NCBI RefSeq assembly: GCF_047275745.1
Contig: NZ_JBKQWU010000001.1
Location: 248,001 to 312,000 of the forward strand
DNA from: Amaricoccus sp047275745
GTDB taxonomy: Bacteria > Pseudomonadota > Alphaproteobacteria > Rhodobacterales > Rhodobacteraceae
Length of the DNA stretch: 64,000 nucleotides
Direction: 5' to 3'
Shown: in pieces, positions 8,493 to 17,084 of the stretch
How positions within the stretch are numbered: position 1 is the first letter of the stretch
Layout of the letters: each line of letters opens with the position of its first letter
Translations under genes and position numbers: made by a program
The notes under the pieces: generated by a model
Seen by the model: only the letters and a program-made list of their open reading frames with translations
Told to the model about the DNA's origin: nothing
Database searches by the model: none

Positions 8493-9830
8493 TCACATCG
8501 CGAGATCGGCGAGGGCCGCGTCGATCGCGCGCGCGAGTTTCTCCACCAGTTCGCCGATCTCGGCGTCCGAGATGATGAACGGAGGCGCGAGCAGGATATG
8601 GTCGCCCCGGACACCATCGACCGTGCCGCCCATCGGGTAACAGATGAGTCCATCCTCGAAGGCGCGCGCCTTGATCCGGCGATGCAACCCGAGAGCCGGG
8701 TCGAACGGCGCCTTGCTCCCGCGGTCCGCGACGAGTTCGATGCCCCGGAAGAGCCCCCGCCCCCGGATGTCGCCCACGCGCGGATGCTGCCCGAGCGCCG
8801 CGCGCAGCGCCGCGTCGAGCCGCGCGCCCTGGTCGCGGACCCGGGCGAGCAGCCCGCGCTCCTCGATCGCCGCCAGGACCGCGCAGGCCGCCGCCGCCGC
8901 CAACGCGTGGCCCATGTAGGTATGGCCATGCTGGAAGGCGCCGGAGCCCGCCGCGATCGCCTCGTAGATCTTGCCCGAGACCAGAAGCGCCCCGATCGGC
9001 TGATAACCGGCGCCGAGCCCCTTGGCGATCGCGATCATGTCGGGGGCCACGCCATCCTCGGCGCAGGCGAAGAGGTGGCCGGTCCGGCCCATGCCGCACA
9101 TCACCTCGTCGAAGATGAGCAGCACCCCGTAACGGTCGCAGATCTCGCGGACCCGCCGCAGATAGCCGGGCACGGCCGGTACCGCCCCCGCCGTCGCGCC
9201 CACGACCGGCTCGCAGATGAAGGCCATGACCGATTCGGGCCCGAGCCGCTCGATCTCCCCGGCGAGCGCGTTGGCCGCGCGCAGCCCGTAGGCTTCGAGG
9301 CTCTCGCCCTCGGCCTGCTCGCGGTAGGCGTAGCAGGGTGCGACATGGCTGGTCTCGACGAGCAGCGGCGCGAAGGGTTCGCGGCGCCAGAGGTTGCCGC
9401 CCGCCGCGAGCGCGCCGAGCGTATTGCCGTGATAGCTCTGGCGCCGCGCGATGACCCGCCGGCGTTCCGGCTGGCCCAGTTCCACGAAATGCTGCCGCGC
9501 GAGCTTCAGCGCCGATTCGACCGCCTCCGACCCGCCCGAGATCAGCCAGACCCGCTCGATCCCCTCGGGCGCCGCGGCGACCAGCCGGTCGGCGAGCGCC
9601 TCGGCGGGTTCGGAGGTGAAGAAGCCGGTATGGGCGAAGGCGAGCCGGTCGAGCTGACGATGCAGCGCCGCCCGGACCCCGGCGTCCGAATGGCCGAGCG
9701 AGGACACCGCCGCGCCGCCCGAGGCATCGAGATAGCGCCTGCCTTCGGCGTCGATCAGGTAGACGCCCTCGCCCCCGACCGCCATGCGCGGCATTTTCCC
9801 GGTCGCGCGGCCGAAGACATGGGACGGCAT
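8493..9830 (-). CDS. Class III PLP-dependent aminotransferase (omega-aminotransferase-like)
   Basis: A 445-residue fold-type I aminotransferase. The GG-S motif (WLISGGSEAVESALK, near 96-110) binds cofactor phosphate. FDEVMCGMGRTG contains the pyridine-nitrogen-binding Asp, and K270 (IAIAKGLGAGYQPIGA) is the PLP-binding lysine. The family transfers amino groups between an omega-amine or amino acid and pyruvate or 2-oxoglutarate. The ATG at 9830 has GGAGGA 6 nt upstream, so it is preferred over the Met six codons earlier. It is monocistronic or paired with the lipoprotein gene downstream. Substrate cannot be inferred; no catabolic partner is adjacent. Confidence 0.9.
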   Translation of the reverse strand: MPSHVFGRATGKMPRMAVGGEGVYLIDAEGRRYLDASGGAAVSSLGHSDAGVRAALHRQLDRLAFAHTGFFTSEPAEALADRLVAAAPEGIERVWLISGGSEAVESALKLARQHFVELGQPERRRVIARRQSYHGNTLGALAAGGNLWRREPFAPLLVETSHVAPCYAYREQAEGESLEAYGLRAANALAGEIERLGPESVMAFICEPVVGATAGAVPAVPGYLRRVREICDRYGVLLIFDEVMCGMGRTGHLFACAEDGVAPDMIAIAKGLGAGYQPIGALLVSGKIYEAIAAGSGAFQHGHTYMGHALAAAAACAVLAAIEERGLLARVRDQGARLDAALRAALGQHPRVGDIRGRGLFRGIELVADRGSKAPFDPALGLHRRIKARAFEDGLICYPMGGTVDGVRGDHILLAPPFIISDAEIGELVEKLARAIDAALADLAM

Positions 9831-9897
9831 CGCGGCTCCTCCATGCATCCCTGTCCGGGCACGCGCGCCCCGACCGGGCGTTTACCGACGGTCACCG

Positions 9898-9933
9898 ATT
9901 CTTTGACACGTTCTTTGACACGTTCTTTGACAC
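9898..9933. repeat. Three 12-bp direct repeats containing TTGACA
   Basis: The units attctttgacac (9898-9909), gttctttgacac (9910-9921) and gttctttgacac (9922-9933) lie head to tail in the divergent gap between the aminotransferase and sulP genes. Each holds a perfect sigma70 -35 hexamer (TTGACA) on the plus strand, spaced a bit over one helical turn apart. No convincing -10 element follows at 16-18 bp. They could be an iterated regulator site or a promoter remnant. Confidence 0.85.
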
Positions 9934-10098
9934 GGGGGGCCGACCTGTGGGAAGGAGCCGCCGTGCCGCGGGACGCGATGCTTCCCGGCCTCGGCCTTTC
10001 CACCATCTGTCCCGCCGAAGCGGGCGGGGTCTCCTGTTCCGAAGGCCACGCGGCCGCGCGCGGCCATGTACCAAGTAACCTGTGCGAGGTATCGCTCG

Positions 10099-11565
10099 AT
10101 GAGTACCGCCCTCGGCCTTCCCGCCCCGCTTCCGGCCTGGAGCCCCCGCTTCCTGCTCCGCGAAACGCTCGCCGGGATCGTCACCGCGCTGGCACTCGTG
10201 CCGGAGGTGATCTCCTTCTCCTTCATCTCCGGCGTCGATCCGACCTCGGCGCTCGTCTCCTCCATCGTGCTCTGCCTCGTGATGTCGGCGCTCGGCGGCC
10301 GCCCCGCGATGGTGACGGCGGCGGCGGGGTCGATCGCGCTCGTCGTCGGCCCGATGGTGCAGGCACATGGCGCGGGCTACATCCTGCCGACCGTGCTCCT
10401 CGCCGGGGCGATCCAGATCGCCTTCGGCCTCGCCGGCCTGTCGCGGCTCATGCGCTTCATCCCGCGCTCGGTCATGATCGGCTTCGTCAACGCGCTCGGC
10501 ATCCTGATCTTCGCGGCGCAGGTGCCGCATGTGATCCATGGCGGCTGGCCGGTCTACGCGCTCTTCGCGCTCACCGTCGCCATCGTGCTGGCGGCGCCCT
10601 CGCTGACGACCGCCGTTCCCGCGCCGCTCATCGCCATCGTCGCGGTCACCGCGATCGCGGTCCCCGCCGGGCTCGGCGTGCCGAGCGTGGGAGGCGATGG
10701 CTCGATGGCCGGGCTGCCGGGGCTGAGCGAACTTCTGGTGCCGCTCAACCTCGACACCTTCCACATCGTCTGGCCATCCGCGCTCTCCGTCGCCTTCGTG
10801 GGACTTCTGGAGACGCTCCTGACCGCGAAGCTCGTCGACGAGATCACCGACACGCGCTCGAACAAGCGCCGGGAGTCCTGGGCGCTCGGCATCGCCAACA
10901 TTCTCGCCGGTCTCTGGGGCGGCATCGCCGGCTGCGCGATGATCGGCCAGACCATCGTCAACGTGAAGATCGGCCAGGCCCGCGCGCGCCTCTCGACCGC
11001 CGTCGCGGGGGTCGCGATGCTGCTGCTCGTCACCGTGCTCGCGGAGGTGATGGGCGCCATCCCGATCGTCTCGCTTGCGGCGGTCATGATGATCGTCGCG
11101 ATCCGCACCGTGAACTGGCACAGCGTCGCGCCGAGAACGCTGCGCCGGATGCCGCTGCCGGAAACGGCGGTCATGCTCTCGACGGTCGCGCTCACGGTCG
11201 CGACGGGCAATCTCGCGATCGGGGTCGGCTGCGGCGTCCTGCTCGCCATGGTGCTCTTCGCCCGCCGCCTCGCCCATGTGATCAGCGTCGAGCGCGAGGC
11301 GGGTCCGGACGGGCAGGTGCGCTACATCGTCCGGGGCCCGCTCTTCTTCGGCAGCAGCAACGACCTCTACGAGCACTTCGCCTATGCCGAGGACCCCGAG
11401 CGCGTCTCGATCGACCTGACGCAATCGCAGATCTGGGACGCGTCGAGCGTGGCTTCGCTCGACTCGATCATCGAACGCTTCAACGCCCATGGCACGCAGG
11501 TCACGCTGATCGGTCTCGACCGCAGGAGCTCGAGCTTCTATTCCCGGCTGACCGGCGCGCTCTGA
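10099..11565 (+). CDS. SulP family inorganic anion transporter with STAS domain
   Basis: A 488-residue protein. About ten to twelve membrane segments span residues 20-400. The SulP fold markers LRETLAGIVTALALVPEVIS and the helix-rich core ANILAGLWGGIAGCAMIGQT are present. A cytoplasmic STAS domain forms the last ~90 residues (GPLFFGSSNDLYEHF to SSSFYSRL). The family exchanges or imports sulfate, bicarbonate or related anions. ATG 10099 has GAGG 8 nt upstream; an in-frame ATG 33 bp earlier is possible. The 268-bp gap upstream holds the TTGACA repeats. The anion is not predictable from sequence. Confidence 0.9.
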   Translation: MSTALGLPAPLPAWSPRFLLRETLAGIVTALALVPEVISFSFISGVDPTSALVSSIVLCLVMSALGGRPAMVTAAAGSIALVVGPMVQAHGAGYILPTVLLAGAIQIAFGLAGLSRLMRFIPRSVMIGFVNALGILIFAAQVPHVIHGGWPVYALFALTVAIVLAAPSLTTAVPAPLIAIVAVTAIAVPAGLGVPSVGGDGSMAGLPGLSELLVPLNLDTFHIVWPSALSVAFVGLLETLLTAKLVDEITDTRSNKRRESWALGIANILAGLWGGIAGCAMIGQTIVNVKIGQARARLSTAVAGVAMLLLVTVLAEVMGAIPIVSLAAVMMIVAIRTVNWHSVAPRTLRRMPLPETAVMLSTVALTVATGNLAIGVGCGVLLAMVLFARRLAHVISVEREAGPDGQVRYIVRGPLFFGSSNDLYEHFAYAEDPERVSIDLTQSQIWDASSVASLDSIIERFNAHGTQVTLIGLDRRSSSFYSRLTGAL

Positions 11566-11721
11566 GGTCGCCTTCGGCGCATCAATGGCCGCGTTGATCA
11601 TTCCGGGCGTCGCGATTTCGTGGCTCCCTTCGCGCGGGAAAACATGCGACCGCGCCCCGATTCCAGGCGCGGACCGGCGGGCGCTGTGCCAGGACGGAAA
11701 ACGACTGCGAGGGAGATCACA

Positions 11722-12894
11722 ATGCGTACTCAGGTTGCCATCATCGGCTCCGGCCCGTCGGGGCTGCTTCTCGGCCGGCTCCTGACGCTGGCGGGGATCG
11801 ACAATGTCATTCTCGACCGCGTGGACCGCGAGTATATCCTCGGGCGGGTCCGCGCCGGCGTGCTCGAACAGGGCATGGTCGAGATGATGCGCGAGGCAGG
11901 CGCGGCCGAGCGGCTCGACGCCGAGGGACTGCCGCATGACGGGTTCGACATCGCGCTCAACGGCGCTTTGCACCACATCGACCTCAAGGGCCTGACCGGC
12001 GGCAAGCAGGTCACGATCTACGGCCAGACCGAGGTGACGCGCGACCTGATGGACAAGCGCGAGGCCGATGGCGCGCGCACGATCTACAACGCCGAGCACG
12101 TGGCGCCGCGCGACTTCGGGACCGAGCACCCCTGGGTCTCCTACGAGAAGGACGGCCAGGGACACCGGATCGACGCCGATTTCATCGTCGGCTGCGACGG
12201 CTTTCACGGGCCTTCCCGCAAGGCGGTGCCGCCGCGCGCGATGCAGACCTTCGAGCGGGTCTATCCCTTCGGCTGGCTCGGCCTGCTCGCCGAGGTGCCG
12301 CCGGTCCGCGACGAACTCGTCTACGGCAAGCACCCGCGCGGCTTCTCGCTCTGCTCGATGCGCTCCGATGTGCTCAGCCGCTACTACATCCAGGTGCCGC
12401 TGACCGACGACGCCGAGAACTGGTCGGACGAGGCCTTCTGGGACGAGCTCCGCCGCCGCCTGCCCGACGAGGTCGCCGAGGCGGTGGTGACGGGCCCCTC
12501 CTTCGAGAAGTCGATCGCCCCCTTGCGCTCCTTCGTCGCCGAGCCGATGCGGTTTGGCCGGCTCTTCCTCGCCGGCGATGCCGCGCATATCGTGCCGCCG
12601 ACCGGCGCCAAGGGCCTGAACCTCGCCGCCTCCGACATCCGCTATCTCTTCGACGGGTTGCGCGAGCATTATGTCGAGGAATCCTCCGCCGGGCTCTCGG
12701 CCTATTCCGAACGCGCGCTGGCGCGGATCTGGAAGGCGGAGCGGTTCTCCTGGTGGATGACGACGATGCTGCACACCTTCGCCGAGGACGACGCTTTTGG
12801 CCGCCGCATCCACGACACCGAACTCGACTACACCCTCTCCTCCATCGCCGCGCGCACCGCGCTCGCGGAGAACTACGTCGGCCTGCCCTACTGA
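11722..12894 (+). CDS. pobA: 4-hydroxybenzoate 3-monooxygenase
   Basis: A 390-residue flavoprotein, the usual PobA length. It has the Rossmann FAD motif GSGPSG at residues 9-14, the PobA-specific stretch RVRAGVLEQGMVEMMREAG, and the second FAD motif GDAAHIVPPTGAKGLNLA. It hydroxylates 4-hydroxybenzoate to protocatechuate with NADPH and O2, feeding the beta-ketoadipate pathway in the cytoplasm. GGGAGA precedes the ATG at 11722. No pobR or pca gene is adjacent, so pathway partners lie elsewhere. The start is well fixed because the dinucleotide-binding strand begins five residues in. Confidence 0.95.
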   Translation: MRTQVAIIGSGPSGLLLGRLLTLAGIDNVILDRVDREYILGRVRAGVLEQGMVEMMREAGAAERLDAEGLPHDGFDIALNGALHHIDLKGLTGGKQVTIYGQTEVTRDLMDKREADGARTIYNAEHVAPRDFGTEHPWVSYEKDGQGHRIDADFIVGCDGFHGPSRKAVPPRAMQTFERVYPFGWLGLLAEVPPVRDELVYGKHPRGFSLCSMRSDVLSRYYIQVPLTDDAENWSDEAFWDELRRRLPDEVAEAVVTGPSFEKSIAPLRSFVAEPMRFGRLFLAGDAAHIVPPTGAKGLNLAASDIRYLFDGLREHYVEESSAGLSAYSERALARIWKAERFSWWMTTMLHTFAEDDAFGRRIHDTELDYTLSSIAARTALAENYVGLPY

Positions 12895-12981
12895 GGCGCG
12901 CGCCCCGGCCGGTGACGCGAAACTTCCGGCCGCGGCGAGCGTTTATCGACGCGACCAGGACGGTCCCGGGGAGGAAATGAG

Positions 12982-15165
12982 ATGCGCGCGTCGGTCATTG
13001 CGGTGAAATCGGGAGCGCTCGCGTCGGCGCTCGCATGGTCCGGGCTGAGTTCGGCCGCGCTGGCGCAGGCGCAGCCCGGGATCGAGAGCCGGGGAAAGGG
13101 CACCGTCACCGAGGCGGGCCTGAGTTTCCGGGACGCCGACGGCGATGGCGCGCTCGACCCCTACGAGGACTGGCGGCGCGCGACCGGGGAGCGCGTCGCC
13201 GATCTCCTGCCCCGGATGAGCCGGGTCGAGAAGGCCGGCATGCTGCTGATCGACACGCTCAACGCCGGCTGCGAGGGCGGCACCGAGGACACGACCGCGC
13301 GCGACTACATCCAGTCGCAGCGCATGACCCGGTTCATCCTGCGCAACACGGTCACCGGAAACCCGTCGGCCTGCGAGGGGGAGCCGGGCCGCGGCGGCTT
13401 CGATGTCTCCCCGGCCCGGATGGCGGAATTCACCAACGCGGTCCAGGAACTGGCCGAGGCCCAGCCGCTCGGCATCCCGGTGATCTTCAAGAGCAACGCG
13501 CGGAACCATTACAACACCAACCCGCGGTTCGGCATCTCGGGCGGCGCCGGCGCCATGACCGAGTTCCCGAAGGAGCCCGGCATCGCCGCGGCGGTCATCG
13601 GCACCGGCGGCACGGCGCCAGTCGAGAAGCTGACCGAGGTGATGGGCCGGGAATGGCGCGCGCTCGGCATCCGGGGGATGTACGGCTACATGGCCGATCT
13701 CGCGACCGAACCGCGCTGGTACCGCGTCGACGAGACCTTCGGCGAGAATTCCGAGGTCACCGCCCGGATCGCGACCGCGATCGTCGAAGGCCTTCAGGGC
13801 CCGGCGCTCGGCCCGGAGAGCGCCGTGGCGCTTACCATGAAACATTTTCCTGGCGGCGGACCGCAGCAGGGCGGGCGTGACCCGCATTACTCCTTCGGCA
13901 AGAACCAGGTCTATCCGGGCGGCGCCTTCGCCGACCATGTGGCGCCTTTCAGGGCGGCGATCGACGCGGGCGTCGCGTCGATCATGCCCTATTACGGCGT
14001 TCCGATCGACGCGGCCTGGGAAGGCGAGCCCTTCGAACAGCTCGGCATGTCCTTCTCCCGCGAGATGATCGACGGGTTCCTGCGCGAGGACCTCGGCTTC
14101 GGCGGCTATGTCAATTCAGATACCGGCATCATTCTCGACCGCGGCTGGGGGCTGGAGGACCGCGCGCCGGCCGAGCGCTTCGCGACGGCCGTCAACGCAG
14201 GCGTGGACGTGCTCTCCGGTTTCCACGATGTCGCGCTCGTCACCGGGCTGCTCGACACCGGATCGATCTCGGAGGAACGGCTCGACGAGGCGGTCGGGCG
14301 GCTGCTGACGGAGCAGTTCGACCTCGGGCTCTTCGAGGACCCCTACGTTGATCCCGCCGCCGCCGCGGAGATCATCGGCGATGCCGAGCACCGCGCCAAA
14401 GGTCAGGAGGTCCAGAAGCAATCGCTGGTGCTCTTGCGGAACGAGAACGGCATCCTGCCGCTCGCGGCGGGCGGCCGGGTCTATGCCATCGGCATGGCCC
14501 CCGACGCCCTCGCCGAGGCGGGCTATCAGGTGACGGACGGCAATCCCGCGGCCGATGGCGCGCGGCCGGGCGCGGCGGATCACGACGCGGCGGTCATCCG
14601 GGTGACGGTGGGCAACGCGAATACCCGGGACTACCGCAGCCGGTCCCCGGCATACGGGGCCGACCCGGACCGGCTCAACCCGGATACCGGCAAGGTCTGG
14701 GGAGCCGAGGACCCCTGCGAGATGTGGCCGGATCAGAACCCGAGATGCGTCGATGACGTCGGCCTGATCTTTGGCGGCGCGCTGCCCTGGGAGATCGACG
14801 ACATCTCCTTCTCGGCGATGGCGGAGGCGGCCTCCTGGGAGATCACGCCGCCGCTCGCGACGATCCGCGAGGTGCTGGCGGAAGCTTCTCCGCAGAAATC
14901 GGTGCTCGTGATCAATTTCCGCGCGCCCTACGTTCTCGACTCCGAGAGCGGGTTGCGCGACGCGGCCGGGCTGATCGCGAATTTCGAAGTGAGCGACGCG
15001 GCGCTGGTGGCGGTTCTCTCCGGCGCCTTCGATCCGGTCGGCGGCCTGCCGTTCGCGCTCGCCTCGAACCTCGACGCGGTGATCGCGAACGATCCCGACC
15101 TGCCCGGCTATCCCGGGGAAGACACGCTCTATCCGTTCGGCTTCGGCCTCGACTACGGCCGCTAG
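12982..15165 (+). CDS. Periplasmic glycoside hydrolase family 3 protein (beta-glucosidase-like)
   Basis: A 727-residue exported enzyme. The signal peptide ends at about residue 29 (AALAQAQPG). An EF-hand-like calcium loop (DADGDGALDPYEDW) precedes the (beta/alpha)8 domain, as in many GH3 proteins. KHFPGGGPQ and the catalytic loop GGYVNSDTGI follow, with D380 as probable nucleophile. The second alpha/beta domain runs from about 470 to the C-terminus (YPFGFGLDYGR, the typical GH3 ending). It likely releases beta-linked glucose or xylose from oligosaccharides. GGGGAGG lies 7 nt before the ATG. The substrate is uncertain, and the SDTG loop is less common than SDW. Confidence 0.88.
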   Translation: MRASVIAVKSGALASALAWSGLSSAALAQAQPGIESRGKGTVTEAGLSFRDADGDGALDPYEDWRRATGERVADLLPRMSRVEKAGMLLIDTLNAGCEGGTEDTTARDYIQSQRMTRFILRNTVTGNPSACEGEPGRGGFDVSPARMAEFTNAVQELAEAQPLGIPVIFKSNARNHYNTNPRFGISGGAGAMTEFPKEPGIAAAVIGTGGTAPVEKLTEVMGREWRALGIRGMYGYMADLATEPRWYRVDETFGENSEVTARIATAIVEGLQGPALGPESAVALTMKHFPGGGPQQGGRDPHYSFGKNQVYPGGAFADHVAPFRAAIDAGVASIMPYYGVPIDAAWEGEPFEQLGMSFSREMIDGFLREDLGFGGYVNSDTGIILDRGWGLEDRAPAERFATAVNAGVDVLSGFHDVALVTGLLDTGSISEERLDEAVGRLLTEQFDLGLFEDPYVDPAAAAEIIGDAEHRAKGQEVQKQSLVLLRNENGILPLAAGGRVYAIGMAPDALAEAGYQVTDGNPAADGARPGAADHDAAVIRVTVGNANTRDYRSRSPAYGADPDRLNPDTGKVWGAEDPCEMWPDQNPRCVDDVGLIFGGALPWEIDDISFSAMAEAASWEITPPLATIREVLAEASPQKSVLVINFRAPYVLDSESGLRDAAGLIANFEVSDAALVAVLSGAFDPVGGLPFALASNLDAVIANDPDLPGYPGEDTLYPFGFGLDYGR

Positions 15166-15302
15166 ACGCCGTTCCCGCGCGGAACCGGCGCGGCCGGGAC
15201 GGGTTCACGACCCGACGGCGGGCCGCCTTGGTTGCAGCGCGGGGGCCGATGGCCTAGACTCGGAGCCGTCAAGCGAAAAATACTGGATCGGACGGGCAGC
15301 GC

Positions 15303-17084
15303 ATGTGCGGACTCTGCGGCGAAATAACCTTTGACGGCGCGCTGGCGTCGGCGAGCCGGATCGAGGCGATGGCTCAGTGCATGGCACCGCGCGGACCGGA
15401 TGGTTTCGGCGTCGTCCTGCGCGGCCGCGTGGCCTTCGGACACAGGCGGCTGAAGATCATCGACCTCAGCGAGGCATCCGCCCAGCCGTTCGAGGACACC
15501 GCCCTCGGCCTCACCATCGCCTTCAACGGTTGTATATACAACTACAAGGAGTTGCGTGCCGAACTTCAGGGGAAAGGCCACGTCTTCGCCTCGCAGGGCG
15601 ACACCGAGGTGATCCTGAAGGCCTGGGCGGAATGGGGCCCGTCGGCGGTCGACCGGCTGCTCGGCATGTTCGCCTTCGCGCTGCACGACCGCGCGAGCGG
15701 ACGCCTCTTCCTCGTGCGCGACCGCTTCGGGATCAAGCCGCTCTATACCGCCCAGGTCGGGAACACGTTGCGCTTCGCCTCCACGCTGCCGGCGATTCTC
15801 GCCGCGGGCGGCGTCGATACCTCGATCGACCGCGTGGCACTGCATCATTACATGAGCTGGCACGCCGTCGTTCCGGCGCCGCGCACCATTCTGAACGGCG
15901 TGCGCAAACTTCCGCCGGCGACGATCCGCACCGTCGAACCGGACGGCCGGACGAGCGACGTGGTCTACTGGACGCCCCGGTTCGAACGCACGCCCGAGGA
16001 ACTCGCGCTCTCGCCGGAGGACTGGCGCGACCGGGTTCTCGACTCGCTCCGCGTCGCGGTCCGGCGGCGCATGGTGGCCGATGTTCCGGTCGGCGTGCTG
16101 CTCTCGGGCGGGGTCGATTCCTCGCTCATCGTCGGCCTGCTCGCCGAGGAAGGCCAGCGCGACCTCGCGACCTATTCGATCGGCTTCGAGGAGGCCCATG
16201 GCGAGAAGGGTGACGAATTCGTCTATTCCGACCTGATCGCCCAGCGCTACGACACCAACCACCACAAGATCTTCATCCCCTCCGAGGAGATGCGGACCCA
16301 TCTGCCGGACGCGATCGCGGCGATGTCGGAGCCGATGGTGAGCTACGACAACATCGGCTTCTACCTGCTCTCCCGCGAGGTCGCGAAGACGATCAAGGTG
16401 GTTCAGTCCGGACAGGGCGCGGACGAGGTCTTCGCCGGGTACAACTGGTATCAGGCGCTGGCGCGCTCGAACGATCCGCTGACGGATTATTCCGAAGCCT
16501 TCTTCGATCGCCCGCATGGCGTCCTGGCGAACCAGCTTTCACCCGATTACCACGCCGACCGCGACGAGAGCCTCGAATTCGTGCGGGCGCATTTCGGCCT
16601 GCCGGGCGCCGACGCGCCGGTCGAGAAGGCGCTCAGGCTCGACACGAATGTGATGCTGGTCGACGATCCGGTGAAGCGGGTCGACAACATGACGATGGCC
16701 TGGGGGCTCGAGGCACGGGTGCCGTTCCTCGATCACGAACTGGTCGAACTCGCCGCCCGCGTGCCGGCGGAACTGAAGCTCGCGCAGGGCGGCAAGGGCA
16801 TTCTGAAGGAAGTCGCCCGCCAGGTGGTGCCCTCCGAGGTGATCGACCGGCCGAAGGGCTATTTCCCTGTTCCGGCGCTCAAGTATATCGACGGCCCCTA
16901 TCTCGAGATGGTCCGCGACGCGCTGACCGCGCCCGTGGCGAAGGAACGGGGGCTGTTCCGGGGTGAATGGCTCGACGCGCTCTTCGCCAATCCGACCGCG
17001 CATATCACCAAGCTGCGCGGTTCCGAACTCTGGCAGGCGGCGCTGCTCGAGATGTGGCTGCAGAAGCAGGGGATCGCGGCGTGA
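15303..17084 (+). CDS. asnO: N-acetylglutaminylglutamine amidotransferase (asparagine-synthase-like)
   Basis: A 593-residue protein built like asparagine synthetase B. An N-terminal class II glutaminase with nucleophile Cys2 (MCGLCGEI) occupies about 1-200. The ATP-pyrophosphatase domain carries the P-loop SGGVDSS. Identity as the NAGGN-specific enzyme rests on its neighbours: a fused GNAT/ATP-grasp protein and an M42 hydrolase follow with 4-nt overlaps, the diagnostic osmoprotectant trio. It amidates the dipeptide to give N-acetylglutaminylglutamine amide, a cytoplasmic osmolyte. Its stop overlaps the next gene's GTG start. The 137-bp gap upstream is likely to hold the operon promoter, but no clear -35/-10 is visible. 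Confidence 0.92.
   Translation: MCGLCGEITFDGALASASRIEAMAQCMAPRGPDGFGVVLRGRVAFGHRRLKIIDLSEASAQPFEDTALGLTIAFNGCIYNYKELRAELQGKGHVFASQGDTEVILKAWAEWGPSAVDRLLGMFAFALHDRASGRLFLVRDRFGIKPLYTAQVGNTLRFASTLPAILAAGGVDTSIDRVALHHYMSWHAVVPAPRTILNGVRKLPPATIRTVEPDGRTSDVVYWTPRFERTPEELALSPEDWRDRVLDSLRVAVRRRMVADVPVGVLLSGGVDSSLIVGLLAEEGQRDLATYSIGFEEAHGEKGDEFVYSDLIAQRYDTNHHKIFIPSEEMRTHLPDAIAAMSEPMVSYDNIGFYLLSREVAKTIKVVQSGQGADEVFAGYNWYQALARSNDPLTDYSEAFFDRPHGVLANQLSPDYHADRDESLEFVRAHFGLPGADAPVEKALRLDTNVMLVDDPVKRVDNMTMAWGLEARVPFLDHELVELAARVPAELKLAQGGKGILKEVARQVVPSEVIDRPKGYFPVPALKYIDGPYLEMVRDALTAPVAKERGLFRGEWLDALFANPTAHITKLRGSELWQAALLEMWLQKQGIAA

Noticed and set aside
9892..12813. 973-codon open frame on the minus strand opposite sulP and pobA
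   Set aside because: It has an Arg/Asp/Glu/His-rich composition with no domain and lies opposite two recognisable genes; a product of high GC at third positions.
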